Assembly: GCF_000711225.1 (NCBI RefSeq)
Contig: NZ_JOMG01000004.1
Span: forward strand, 744,001-808,000
Origin: Pelobacter seleniigenes DSM 18267
GTDB lineage: Bacteria; Desulfobacterota; Desulfuromonadia; Desulfuromonadales; Geopsychrobacteraceae
DNA length: 64,000 bases
Direction of reading: 5' to 3'
Shown here: positions 25,713-34,682 of the stretch, piece by piece
Layout: each line of letters begins with the position of its first letter
Position numbering within the stretch: the first letter of the stretch is position 1
Notes under the pieces: generated by a model
The model's database searches: none
What the model was told of the DNA's origin: nothing
The model's input: the letters and a program-made list of their open reading frames with translations, nothing else
Translations under genes and position numbers: made by a program

Positions 25713-26809
25713 AGCGTAAAAATTATATCACCCTGGCGCTGGTGGCCGCGATCATCGGCTTGGGAGCCTATGCCCTTTTGCACTTCGAACCCGGGGAGAC
25801 GGTCGCCGGAAAAACCGCCTCCGATTCATCATCCGCCCCCGAGTCGCTGATCAGCACCGCGTATCCTACTAAGCGCACTTTCCCGCTTCAGGTTCATTGG
25901 GTCGGCACAGTGGAATCACAGGCGTCCATCGAATTGGCCGCTCTCGTGGCTGGGCGGGTCGAGAGCATCGATGCCGAGGATCAACGCCCTGTCAAAATGG
26001 GCCAATCCGTAATCCGACTGGGAGGCCCCCAAATCGAAGATACCCGCGCCAGACTCACGGCTCAGATCGAATCCCTGGAAACGCAGGTTCAACTTAGCCA
26101 GGAAACACTTGTGCGCCTTGAAGAGAACCTCAAGACCCGGTTGGCGACCAAGGACCAGGTGGCTGCGGCGCAAGAAGCGAAGGTCAGGCTGGAGACGCAG
26201 TTGCGCGATGCGCGGTTGAACCTGACAACCTTAAACCGGCAAAGCCGTATAACTGCGTCCATGAAGGGGATATTTACCAACCGGCGGGTTAGCGTGGGGC
26301 AGGGAGTAGCCGCAGGTCAAGTTATCGGCGACGTCATCGACACGGATCGGTTGCGAGTCAAAGCATCACTTTTTCCCCCACGGGACCTTGAGTTGCAAGG
26401 CAGGGAGGCGGCTATTCGCCTCAGTGAAAGCCAAACCATCACAGGCATTGTCCGGCAAGTTCTCCCGATGGCTTCCGGCACAGGGGCTGTGACTGTGTGG
26501 ATTGAAGGCCCGCAAATAGACGCGCAACTGCGACCTGGTCAAACAGTCGGTGGGGAAATCGTGGCTCAATCGAAGTCCGGCGTCCTGGCTGTACCGGAAT
26601 CGGCAATCGTTTATGATCCCCAGGACCATCCATTTTTATTTGTGGGTAAAGACGGTACCTATGAGCGGCTCAGCATCCAAACAGGAATGACGCAAGACGG
26701 CTGGATCGAGGTTCTTTCCGGCTTGAAAGAGGACCAGTTGGTTGTTGTCAGGGGAGCTTATGAGCTTTTCTACCGAAAATTCAATGAACAGTTCAAGGTG
26801 CAGGATTAA
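25709..26809 (+). CDS. RND efflux periplasmic adaptor subunit
   Basis: A 366-residue membrane-fusion protein: N-terminal anchor helix (about residues 5-25), a lipoyl/barrel-sandwich half (VESIDAEDQRPVKMGQ near 92), an alpha-helical hairpin (ESLETQVQLSQETLVRLEEN near 123), the second lipoyl half (ASMKGIFTNRRVSVGQGV near 188) and beta-barrel and membrane-proximal domains. It links the RND permease to the TolC-type channel. There is no lipobox, so it is probably anchored by the N-terminal helix. It overlaps the TolC gene by 4 bp and lies 3 bp before the permease gene. Confidence 0.92.
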   Translation: MKRKNYITLALVAAIIGLGAYALLHFEPGETVAGKTASDSSSAPESLISTAYPTKRTFPLQVHWVGTVESQASIELAALVAGRVESIDAEDQRPVKMGQSVIRLGGPQIEDTRARLTAQIESLETQVQLSQETLVRLEENLKTRLATKDQVAAAQEAKVRLETQLRDARLNLTTLNRQSRITASMKGIFTNRRVSVGQGVAAGQVIGDVIDTDRLRVKASLFPPRDLELQGREAAIRLSESQTITGIVRQVLPMASGTGAVTVWIEGPQIDAQLRPGQTVGGEIVAQSKSGVLAVPESAIVYDPQDHPFLFVGKDGTYERLSIQTGMTQDGWIEVLSGLKEDQLVVVRGAYELFYRKFNEQFKVQD

Positions 26810-26812
26810 GGC

Positions 26813-29800
26813 ATGCGTAAGTTTCTCCAACTGACTATCGCCAATCCCATCGCGGTCCTTCTGTTTGTCGTCGTTGTCGCCTGGGGAGGCATTTTCGCAC
26901 TGCTGCATCTGCCCGTGGGGCTGTTTCCGGGACTGGATGTGCCGGTGGTCAATGTAATCTCTCACGATCCCGGCACCGCGTCCGAGGACATGGAGCTGCT
27001 CATCACCCGCCCAATCGAGGACCGTATTCGTGCAATTCCTGGTGTGCGGCGCGTATCCTCAACCTCGGTCGAGGGGATTTCTCAGATTACCGCCGAGTTC
27101 GCCTGGGGGACCCGGTTGACCGACGCTCGGCAGCTTGTCCAGGCGGAGCTTTCGTCCGTGCAAAGCGATCTACCGGCTAACGTTACGCCACGTCTGGAAA
27201 ATATCGGGACCACGCTTCAAGAGGTCGCTGGTTACGTTGTTTACGGCGCGGGAAACCCGGTTAATCTCCGTACCACAGTGCAGTTGAATCTCGCCAGTCG
27301 CCTGATGGGCGTGGAAGGAGTATCCCGAGTGGAGGTGCTGGGCGGTGATGAGCCGGCGTTTGTCGTTCACGTCCGCCCCGAGGCGTTGGCCCGTGCCCAT
27401 TTGACTATCAGTGATGTGACAGCCGCGCTGGCCAGGTATAACCAGGTGGCAGCAGCCGACTACATAACCAGAGGGTCGCGGGAGTACCTTATTCGCGGTG
27501 ACAGTCGACTGCAGACCATCTCCGATGTTCTCTCGGTGCCAGTGGTTGAAAATGGTGCCAACTCCGTTCTTCTCAAAGATATCGCAACCGTTACGTCGGG
27601 GCGCGTACCGCGTCATTATACCGTGCATGGAAATGGCTTGCCTGCGGTTTCGTTTGTTGTCTTTAAGCAGCCTAATGCCAGCACAATTGATGTAGTGCGC
27701 GGCGTTGATCGTGAACTGAAGGATTTTCGGTCCCTTTTGCCTCAAGGTGCCCAAGTTCGAAAGTTTTACGATCAGTCCGATATCGTGACCGAGGCACGCG
27801 ATTCCCTTTTTCATGATCTGATTGTCGGTGCATTGCTTGCCGCCGCTGTGCTTTTTTTCTTTATGGGAACGGTGCGGGCAACCTTGATCGTCACTGCGAC
27901 CATTCCTATCACGCTGCTGGCAACCCTGGCGCTGATGCAGGCATTCGGCCAGACTCTCAATGTGATCACCCTCTCGGCACTCACGCTGGCGGTCGGCATG
28001 GTGGTCGACGATGCCATCGTGGTGGCCGAAAACGTGGTGCGACATCTACAGGCAACAGGAGACCGTCAGTCCGCCAGCCTGGATGGAGCTGCGGAAATCG
28101 CGGGACCGGATGCCTCGGGAACTTTCACTACGGTGGCTGCATTTGCGCCCCTGCTTTTTCTCGGAGGGATAGCCGGTCTTTTCGTGCGGCCATTCGGACT
28201 GGTGGTCAGTGTGGCCTTGCTGGCTTCGCTCATCGTCTCCTTGACCTTCGTGCCGATGATGTTTGGCCGCATCGGTTCGACCGGACAGCGTCGCGCTGTC
28301 GGTTCACGTCTGTTGACCCGTATCGACGCGGGTCTGCGAAAGACGCTCCAATTTGCCTTTGCCCACCGGGGCCTGAGTGTGGTGGCGGGCGTCATGATGC
28401 TTGGACTTGGGGGCCTTGCCGCATGGCTGGGGCCGATCGGTGTCTTGCCGCCAATCGACGAGGGAGCCCTTCTGATCGAATACGTTATGCCGCCGGGCAC
28501 ATCGCTCCAGGAAAGTAATCGCATCGGCGATATCCTGGAGCGTACAGCTCTCGCCCAGCCTGACATTGAAACCGTACAACGCCGCACTGGTTCACCGGCG
28601 AGCGGATTCCAGATCGAAGGTGTAAACAAGGGGGAGATGGTCATGAAACTTGTTCCACGTGGCAGCCGTCACTATACCGTAGAACAGATCTTCGACCATT
28701 TGCGTGCCTCCTATAGCAAAATACCCGGTGTGGCATTTTTGTATCATCAACCGACCCAAGAAAAGATGGACGAGAGCCTTTCCGGTTTACCGGCCATGTT
28801 CGGCGTGACCATATTCGGCCCCGACATGAATGAATTGGTGTCTTTAGCCGGGCAAGTTGAAAAGGTAATGGCTCAAGACTCAACGATTGCCAACATCGTG
28901 AACAACACAAAAATCAAGAGTCCTCAGATCATTGTCCGGCCGAATCCGGTTGAATTGGCCCGCGTCGGCCTTTCTCCGGCTGATATTTTTGAAACGATCC
29001 AGGCAGGCCGGTTTGGGGTTCAGGCCACAACCATCCTTCACCAGCGGCAACAGGTGCAGGTCCTGGTTAAAAGCAATGTCCCTTCCGATAGCACGATTGA
29101 TTGGCTGAGAGATCTCACCATCCCTACGGCATCGGGGCAAGCCGTTCCACTTAAAACAGTGGCTGATATTCAAATTACGCATTTGCCTGCGGCTGTAACA
29201 CGCCTCAACGGAGAACGTGAAATCACCATTCTGGCTGAAGTTGATGGGAGTATTTCTGCCGCTGTGAGTCGGCTTCAACAGAGGTTTTCGTCAATCTCTC
29301 TTCCGGATGGATATAGTATCGCCTTCACTGGTCAGTACCAGGTTCTCCAGCGCACGATAATGGACTTCGTCCTGATCGGGCTGGCGGCTGTAATATTGAT
29401 ATATCTCCTCATGGCCATGCAATTTCATTCTTTTTTACAGCCACTTATTATCCTGGTGACCATTCCTGTCGCCCTTGTTGGAGCAATCGTGGTTCTTGCG
29501 CTCACCCAGGTCGGACTGGACGTTTCTGTAGGCATGGGGGCTCTCACACTCATAGGCATCGCTGTCAACAACGCTATTGTGCTGCTTGATTACACTAATC
29601 AACAGATCAACGCCGGGCATACGATCTCCGCTGCGCTCCAGGAAGCCGCTTCCATCCGTCTTCGACCTATCCTTATGACGGCTATAACTACAATTTTCGC
29701 GTTGATCCCGGTTGCGGTGAACCCCGCCGTTGGCTCGCGGATATTCCAACCATTTGCAATAACCGTAATCGGGGGCTTCTATCATCCACCGTTGCCACCC

Positions 29801-29869
29801 TGGTTCTGGTTCCTGTGCTTAGGACCTTTCTTTCACGCCAATGGAAATAGCAGAGGATGTGAATTTTGA
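26813..29869 (+). CDS. RND efflux permease, frameshifted at the C terminus
   Basis: The 1,018-residue open frame is an inner-membrane RND transporter with 12 helices and two large periplasmic loops. Helix 4 carries VGMVVDDAIVVAENV, with the Asp-Asp proton-relay pair typical of the HAE-1 drug-export branch rather than the metal-export branch. After ITVIGG the frame runs into a non-homologous tail. Restoring one base in or next to the G run at 29771-29775 yields LLSSTVATLVLVPVLRTF, the normal last helix, with a stop at 29848-29850. The gene has therefore lost one base, by mutation or sequencing error. Loss of half of helix 12 would probably impair the pump if real. Confidence 0.9.
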   Translation: MRKFLQLTIANPIAVLLFVVVVAWGGIFALLHLPVGLFPGLDVPVVNVISHDPGTASEDMELLITRPIEDRIRAIPGVRRVSSTSVEGISQITAEFAWGTRLTDARQLVQAELSSVQSDLPANVTPRLENIGTTLQEVAGYVVYGAGNPVNLRTTVQLNLASRLMGVEGVSRVEVLGGDEPAFVVHVRPEALARAHLTISDVTAALARYNQVAAADYITRGSREYLIRGDSRLQTISDVLSVPVVENGANSVLLKDIATVTSGRVPRHYTVHGNGLPAVSFVVFKQPNASTIDVVRGVDRELKDFRSLLPQGAQVRKFYDQSDIVTEARDSLFHDLIVGALLAAAVLFFFMGTVRATLIVTATIPITLLATLALMQAFGQTLNVITLSALTLAVGMVVDDAIVVAENVVRHLQATGDRQSASLDGAAEIAGPDASGTFTTVAAFAPLLFLGGIAGLFVRPFGLVVSVALLASLIVSLTFVPMMFGRIGSTGQRRAVGSRLLTRIDAGLRKTLQFAFAHRGLSVVAGVMMLGLGGLAAWLGPIGVLPPIDEGALLIEYVMPPGTSLQESNRIGDILERTALAQPDIETVQRRTGSPASGFQIEGVNKGEMVMKLVPRGSRHYTVEQIFDHLRASYSKIPGVAFLYHQPTQEKMDESLSGLPAMFGVTIFGPDMNELVSLAGQVEKVMAQDSTIANIVNNTKIKSPQIIVRPNPVELARVGLSPADIFETIQAGRFGVQATTILHQRQQVQVLVKSNVPSDSTIDWLRDLTIPTASGQAVPLKTVADIQITHLPAAVTRLNGEREITILAEVDGSISAAVSRLQQRFSSISLPDGYSIAFTGQYQVLQRTIMDFVLIGLAAVILIYLLMAMQFHSFLQPLIILVTIPVALVGAIVVLALTQVGLDVSVGMGALTLIGIAVNNAIVLLDYTNQQINAGHTISAALQEAASIRLRPILMTAITTIFALIPVAVNPAVGSRIFQPFAITVIGGFYHPPLPPWFWFLCLGPFFHANGNSRGCEF

Positions 29870-30438
29870 TGGATATGTTTCTCTTGGTGCGTTTTAGGCG
29901 TTTAACGAATTCAATTTGATTCCGAGTTTGGGAACCGAACCGGCGTCCGAAAATCGGATGCGAGGTTGTTGCGGTTCGATGCCAGGTGTCCGGTTTTACT
30001 ACAAACTCGTCACCATCGTCCGGTGCCGGGAAATCTGGGGAGAAAATCGTTTCTCTGGTCGGGTTTGCGGGAAGTGGTTGTGCGAGATGACTTCGGCGTT
30101 TATTATCAAGGAGTTACGAGGAGCGCGGGCTTTGAGACTGTTTTGTGGTAGGTCGGCGTTCCCTCCACCAATTAAATCAAGTGAAAACAATATGTTATGG
30201 TTTTCACTCTTTCTGACTTTCGCCATTTTCCGATGTTGTCGGGTGATGGCGAAAGTTTTTTTTGGCTTCAGCAAAAGTCCGGGCCAAAATATTCCTTTTC
30301 TGGATTGCGATAAGTGTTCCTTTTCCTTTTCTCCTTGCCTCCACTTGAGTTGATTGATTGACGTTCCCCCGGTGTCCACGAAACCGGGGGAGGCCACTTC
30401 TGAAGGCTTGGAATTATCCGGAAGCTTTAGCCGGTCTC
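29870..30438. other. Gene-free stretch after the efflux operon
   Basis: About 570 bp with no supportable gene. An open frame on the plus strand (29916-30353) has no ribosome site, atypical composition and no recognisable domain; an opposing frame is equally weak. A hairpin with 8-bp arms (CCCCCGGT, 30366-30373, and ACCGGGGG, 30383-30390) lies between the two convergent operons but has no T-run. It may be an eroded gene or a structured spacer. Confidence 0.4.
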
Positions 30439-32187
30439 CTACTGTTCCATCCGTTTGAGTAGTTGAAGGTAGTAGCCGCCTTTTTTCAGTAACTCATGAT
30501 GATTGCCTTGTTCCACGATTCGCCCATCCTTCATCACCAGGATCAATTCTGAGTGCTGGATCGTCGAGAGCCGATGGGCAATGGCAATGACCGTTTTTTC
30601 TTTAAAAATCCTGGCGGTGGCCTTTTGGATAAGATTTTCTGTCACAGAATCGACCGAGCTGGTTGCCTCGTCGAGCAGAATCAAATCGCTTTTTCCAGCA
30701 ATGGCTCGGGCAAACGAGATTAACTGAGCCTGGCCAGCAGAGAGGTTTTTGCCGTTATCGATGATCCTGTAATCCAGCCCCTCCCTGAAACGATCAATGA
30801 ATTGATCCGCATAAACAAATTCAACAGCATTTTTGACCTCCTGCTCACCAATTTCGGGTCGGCCTAAAGAGATATTGAATCTGATGCTTTCATTGAACAA
30901 AAACACATCCTGCTGCATCAGAGTGGTACAGGAGAACAGTTCTGTTTTGGAGATATCCCGCAGTTCCCTACCGTTGAGCCGGATGCTCCCCTGATAATTG
31001 TCATAGGCTTTGGTGATCAGTCTCAGGATAGTCGATTTGCCGGAACCGGTCGCGCCGACAATGGCAATGTTTTCGCCCCGGTTCAGGCTGAAACAAATCT
31101 GGTCCAGCACCCGGGTCCCCTCGTTGTAGGAGAAAGCGACCTCTTTGAACTCCAGGGTCTTGAAGCTCATGCGTTTAGCATTGGCCAGGGGGACGAGCTG
31201 TCCTTTTTCCGAGGGTTCGGCAAAAAGGCGGTCGATATGCTCCAGGGCCGAGAGAGCCCGCTGGATCAGGGCGATTTGCTGAGCAAATTCACGAATAGGG
31301 ATGAACAGGCGGTTCAAGGTGTTGATAAAACCGACCAGCACCCCGATGGTCACGACTCCCTTCAGGATACCGCCGATACCGATCCAGATAATTCCCGCCA
31401 TGGTCACGGAGGTCAGTCCTTCAATCACCGAATAGAGCAGGGAGTCATAGATATTCGATTTGGTCTGGGCCTCCATAAATCGCCGATTTTTCTGCTTGAA
31501 ACGGCGGACGGCCTTCATTTCCGCGGCATAAAGCTGGATGGTTTTGATGCCGTTCAGACATTCTTGCAGGTAGGCCGTGGCATCGGCCAGCCCTTCCCTC
31601 GATTCGTTGTAATAGACCCGCAGCTTGTTTCTGAGCAGGTTCGTCAGAAAATAGACAGGCGGCAGGATGCAAAGGATCACCAAGGTCAGGTGCCAGGAGA
31701 GGTAAAGCAGAAAGCCAAACAGGGCGATGGTCTTGATGATATCGGTGACCAGGGAAAGCACCCCGATGGCCACCGATTCGCCGATCGCCTCCCCATCGGA
31801 GGTCATGCGGCTGAGGGTGACTCCGATGGGGGTGCTGTCATAATACTTCCGGGGCAGGGTTAGGCTGTGGCGATAGAGGTCCTTACGCATATCGGCGATA
31901 GCCATCTGCCCGGTCCGTTGGAGGCTGTAGGTGTAGATTGCATCGGCAATATAGTTAACGACGACCGCCCCCGCCAGTAGCGAGACCATGAAGACCAGCC
32001 CCTTGATCTCGGCGACGACTAGGTAGTCATCCACGATCTTGATCAGCAGCCAGGGGTTGAGTAGGGTCCCGCCGATGGAGAACGGGACTGCCAGAAGGCT
32101 GTAGATCACCCACCTGCGGTAGGGTGCCATGTAGGCAAAAAATCCACGGATCAGTTGCCAGTCAGATTTTTTTGTGTTCTCTTTCAA
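30439..32187 (-). CDS. ABC exporter half-transporter with canonical ATP site
   Basis: This roughly 580-residue protein fuses a six-helix ABC type-1 exporter membrane domain with an ATPase domain: Walker A VGATGSGKSTIL, signature LSAGQAQLIS and Walker B LILLDEATSSVD with the catalytic Glu present. The signature departs from LSGGQ. The upstream half-transporter has the opposite pattern (normal signature, altered Walker B), so the two form an asymmetric heterodimer as in LmrCD, BmrCD or TM287/288. No ATG occurs near the expected N terminus. TTG at 32187 behind GGGAAAG gives KENTKKSDWQ after Met; TTG 32223 is an alternative. The exported substrate is unknown, most likely lipids or drugs. Confidence 0.88.
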   Translation of the reverse strand: MKENTKKSDWQLIRGFFAYMAPYRRWVIYSLLAVPFSIGGTLLNPWLLIKIVDDYLVVAEIKGLVFMVSLLAGAVVVNYIADAIYTYSLQRTGQMAIADMRKDLYRHSLTLPRKYYDSTPIGVTLSRMTSDGEAIGESVAIGVLSLVTDIIKTIALFGFLLYLSWHLTLVILCILPPVYFLTNLLRNKLRVYYNESREGLADATAYLQECLNGIKTIQLYAAEMKAVRRFKQKNRRFMEAQTKSNIYDSLLYSVIEGLTSVTMAGIIWIGIGGILKGVVTIGVLVGFINTLNRLFIPIREFAQQIALIQRALSALEHIDRLFAEPSEKGQLVPLANAKRMSFKTLEFKEVAFSYNEGTRVLDQICFSLNRGENIAIVGATGSGKSTILRLITKAYDNYQGSIRLNGRELRDISKTELFSCTTLMQQDVFLFNESIRFNISLGRPEIGEQEVKNAVEFVYADQFIDRFREGLDYRIIDNGKNLSAGQAQLISFARAIAGKSDLILLDEATSSVDSVTENLIQKATARIFKEKTVIAIAHRLSTIQHSELILVMKDGRIVEQGNHHELLKKGGYYLQLLKRMEQ

Positions 32188-32246
32188 GGTGCTTTCCCAA
32201 AATAGGAATCGATGGCTAAGCAAAAATTTTGTCCCACAAGGCCTGG

Positions 32247-32299
32247 TGGTTTTTCAGGGGCGAAGGCCACCATCAGGTGGTCGAGGTCCTGAAAAACCA
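32247..32299. repeat. Nested inverted repeat between the ABC genes
   Basis: A perfect 12-bp outer dyad (TGGTTTTTCAGG, 32247-32258, and CCTGAAAAACCA, 32288-32299) surrounds an inner 6-bp stem (GCCACC and GGTGGT, 32266-32281). It lies in the 150-bp leader of the downstream half-transporter. It could fold in the mRNA to protect or attenuate the transcript, or be a small mobile palindrome. Confidence 0.5.
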
Positions 32300-32337
32300 G
32301 CGTAACGCCGTGGGCGGACTTTTTGCGACGCCATCGC

Positions 32338-34095
32338 TCATCCCTGCTGCGCCTTTTGCAGTTCCCATGTCTGCTTATAGAGCCCTGGCCGGGCAATGAG
32401 CTCCTTGTGAGTCCCCTGATCGACCAGGTTTCCCTCATCCAGAACCAGAATTAAATCCGCCCCTTCCAGGGCTTGGACCCGATGAGAGACGATCAGCAGA
32501 GATCTGGAGTGCTTGCGTTTGAGTATTTCTCCCAGCAGGAACCGTTCAGTTTCATAATCGACCGCAGACAGGACATTATCCAGTATAAGGAGGTCACAGG
32601 GCTCCATCATCGATCGTGCCAGACTGATCCTCTGCTTCTGCCCTCCGGATAGCATGATTCCTTTTTCTCCGACCAGGGTGTTGAGCTGCTCGGGGAAGCG
32701 CTCTATTTCTTCTCTCAAGGCCGATTCATAAATAATCTGCTGGAGCTTTTCCTCGCCCGGATGTTCCTGCGTCGACTGGCCAAACAAGATATTCTGTTCC
32801 ACCGACTCAGAAAACAAAAACACATCCTGGCTTACGGTGCGGATCGCTCGCCTTAAATCTTCAAAGGAGAGTTCCAAGATGTCTTTGTTACCCAGAAACA
32901 CCGTACCAGGAGGAGGTTCCAGATAACGATTCAGACAGTTGACCAAACTGCTCTTTCCAGAACCGATTTTTCCCAGAATCCCGACCGTTTGCCCTGGAAG
33001 GATGGAGAAACTGACATTGGACAGGACAGGCTCACCGTCATAAGCAAAGGTCAGGTTTTTGACGAAAAGTCCCTTGTCAAACAGAGATTTTCTGGTTTCT
33101 GTAGGCAGATTCTCCAAGCCCTCATAGGGGGTATCCGCATTGATGATGGTCTCCAGGCTGGTCATCCCCACCATCCCCTGCTGGTAAAGAGTGGTCAGCC
33201 AGCCCAGGCCCATGAGTGGCATAGTCAACAGCCCGGTATAGGCGATGAAGGCAGTGATCTCGCCAATAGTGAAGTTGCCATGAATGACGTAGATTCCCCC
33301 CACCATGAGCACCAGAACCTTCAGGATATTTTCCAAGTTGATCAGGATAGGCATCAAAAAGGAACGGACAAATGAGATGCGCAATGATTGGTTCAACAGG
33401 CCTTGGTTGTGGCGGGCGAATTCCTGTTCACTCCAGTTGGTCAGGCCGTAATTCTTGATGACATCAATCCCGGACAGGGAAGAGACAATAAAGGCGGAAA
33501 GGGACTGCAGACGGGTCATTCTCTCCCTGGTGTGTCCCATCACCACCTTCATCCCGATTCGCACAATTAAAAAGACCGCAAACACCGGCACTATACAATA
33601 GAGAGTCAAGCGCGGGGAAAGTTCCCACATCTTGTACGGGGTCAGGGACAGGCTGGCGATGATGTTGAAAAACTGCATCAAACCAAAGCCACAGATTAAG
33701 CGCACTCCGGTTATGTCGTTTTGCAAACGAGAGATAATGCTCCCCGTTTCATTCTGGTCGTAATAAGTTCTTTGCAGCTTGGTCAGGCGGGTAAAAAGAT
33801 CATTTTTCAGCTTGTACTCGATCGCCCGGCCAGGGTTGAAAAAGAAAATTCGCGAACAAGTGCGAACAACAATCACTAATAGCGCAAGGGCAAACATCAG
33901 GATCAAATAATGATATAGCTCATCTGAATTCGATCGAAGATGATCCTTCCCCTGGCTCAGGATATCCACGCTCAATTTCAAATAAGTAGGGATCGTTACT
34001 GCCAGCCAGTTGGTGGCAAAAATAAACAGTATTCCCAATCCGTAGGACGTTTTGTGTTGAGAAATGTAATGGCGGAGGAGGTGAAAACGGCTCAT
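32338..34095 (-). CDS. ABC exporter half-transporter with degenerate ATP site
   Basis: A 585-residue exporter half-transporter: six membrane helices in residues about 15-310, then an ATPase domain with Walker A LGKIGSGKSSLVN, signature LSGGQKQRIS and Walker B LLILDNVLSAVD. The residue after the Walker B Asp is Asn instead of the catalytic Glu, so one of the two composite ATP sites should hydrolyse poorly. Its partner is the next gene downstream on the same strand, which has a normal Walker B but an altered signature, as expected for heterodimeric exporters. The ATG at 34095 has GGAGG upstream. Substrate unknown. Confidence 0.9.
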   Translation of the reverse strand: MSRFHLLRHYISQHKTSYGLGILFIFATNWLAVTIPTYLKLSVDILSQGKDHLRSNSDELYHYLILMFALALLVIVVRTCSRIFFFNPGRAIEYKLKNDLFTRLTKLQRTYYDQNETGSIISRLQNDITGVRLICGFGLMQFFNIIASLSLTPYKMWELSPRLTLYCIVPVFAVFLIVRIGMKVVMGHTRERMTRLQSLSAFIVSSLSGIDVIKNYGLTNWSEQEFARHNQGLLNQSLRISFVRSFLMPILINLENILKVLVLMVGGIYVIHGNFTIGEITAFIAYTGLLTMPLMGLGWLTTLYQQGMVGMTSLETIINADTPYEGLENLPTETRKSLFDKGLFVKNLTFAYDGEPVLSNVSFSILPGQTVGILGKIGSGKSSLVNCLNRYLEPPPGTVFLGNKDILELSFEDLRRAIRTVSQDVFLFSESVEQNILFGQSTQEHPGEEKLQQIIYESALREEIERFPEQLNTLVGEKGIMLSGGQKQRISLARSMMEPCDLLILDNVLSAVDYETERFLLGEILKRKHSRSLLIVSHRVQALEGADLILVLDEGNLVDQGTHKELIARPGLYKQTWELQKAQQG

Positions 34096-34682
34096 ATCTA
34101 CTTTGTCTTGAGGCTCAGTTTGATCAGTTATTATCGAAAAAAGGTATCAGCTCCCAAAAAGCGGAGCAAGATGAAAAGCTGTTTATTAAAGCGACAGGCT
34201 CCGGGTCAGGTTTACTTTGCCAGTCTACAGCAATAACAGGTGGCTTAACACAGGAAGGTCAAATCCACTTATAAAACGAGCAGACCTGTTCTAACAATCG
34301 GGGCCATCTCTTCCGTCTCCGGATTGCCGTGGCCGGACAACAAGCATCGGTATACAGCGAAACAAACTGCTCGCAAGAGCACCCCTTTCAATCCTTTCGG
34401 CCAATTAGACCAGCGAATTTGACATGCCACAAACAAAACAGCCAGCCGGCCCTCGAAAAATTTTTCCAGAGGCTGATTTTCCGGCTACTTAGGGCGCGTG
34501 GTTTTACCAGAGAATAGGAAGGAAAAGATACTTATCTTACAAAACACTATACGATAAAGTGAACTAAAATTTAGCAATGTCGGACACTTAAATATTTTAA
34601 ACGATCGACTTGTTAAGGTCCTATCGCTTGGCAGGCTCATTATTTAATATATACTTAAAAATGCCCTTTGAGGTGAACCTTC
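34096..34682. other. Divergent intergenic region
   Basis: About 590 bp between the minus-strand ABC operon and the plus-strand DUF2254 gene. Short open frames here lack ribosome sites and recognisable sequence. The right end contains the promoter listed at 34628-34655. The middle, around 34420-34500, has no feature I can support. Confidence 0.5.
34628..34655 (+). promoter_or_regulatory. Sigma-70-type promoter upstream of DUF2254 gene
   Basis: TTGGCA (34628-34633) and TATACT (34650-34655) are separated by 16 bp, within an AT-rich stretch 28 bp upstream of the start codon. The start itself has GAGGTGA as ribosome site. Confidence 0.5.

Noticed and set aside
29916-30353. 145-codon plus-strand frame after the RND gene
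   Set aside because: No ribosome site, Cys/Phe-rich unlikely sequence and an equally long opposing frame; left as unassigned spacer.
30366-30390. CCCCCGGT/ACCGGGGG hairpin as a terminator
   Set aside because: The stem is good but there is no T-run on either side, so it is mentioned only as a hairpin.
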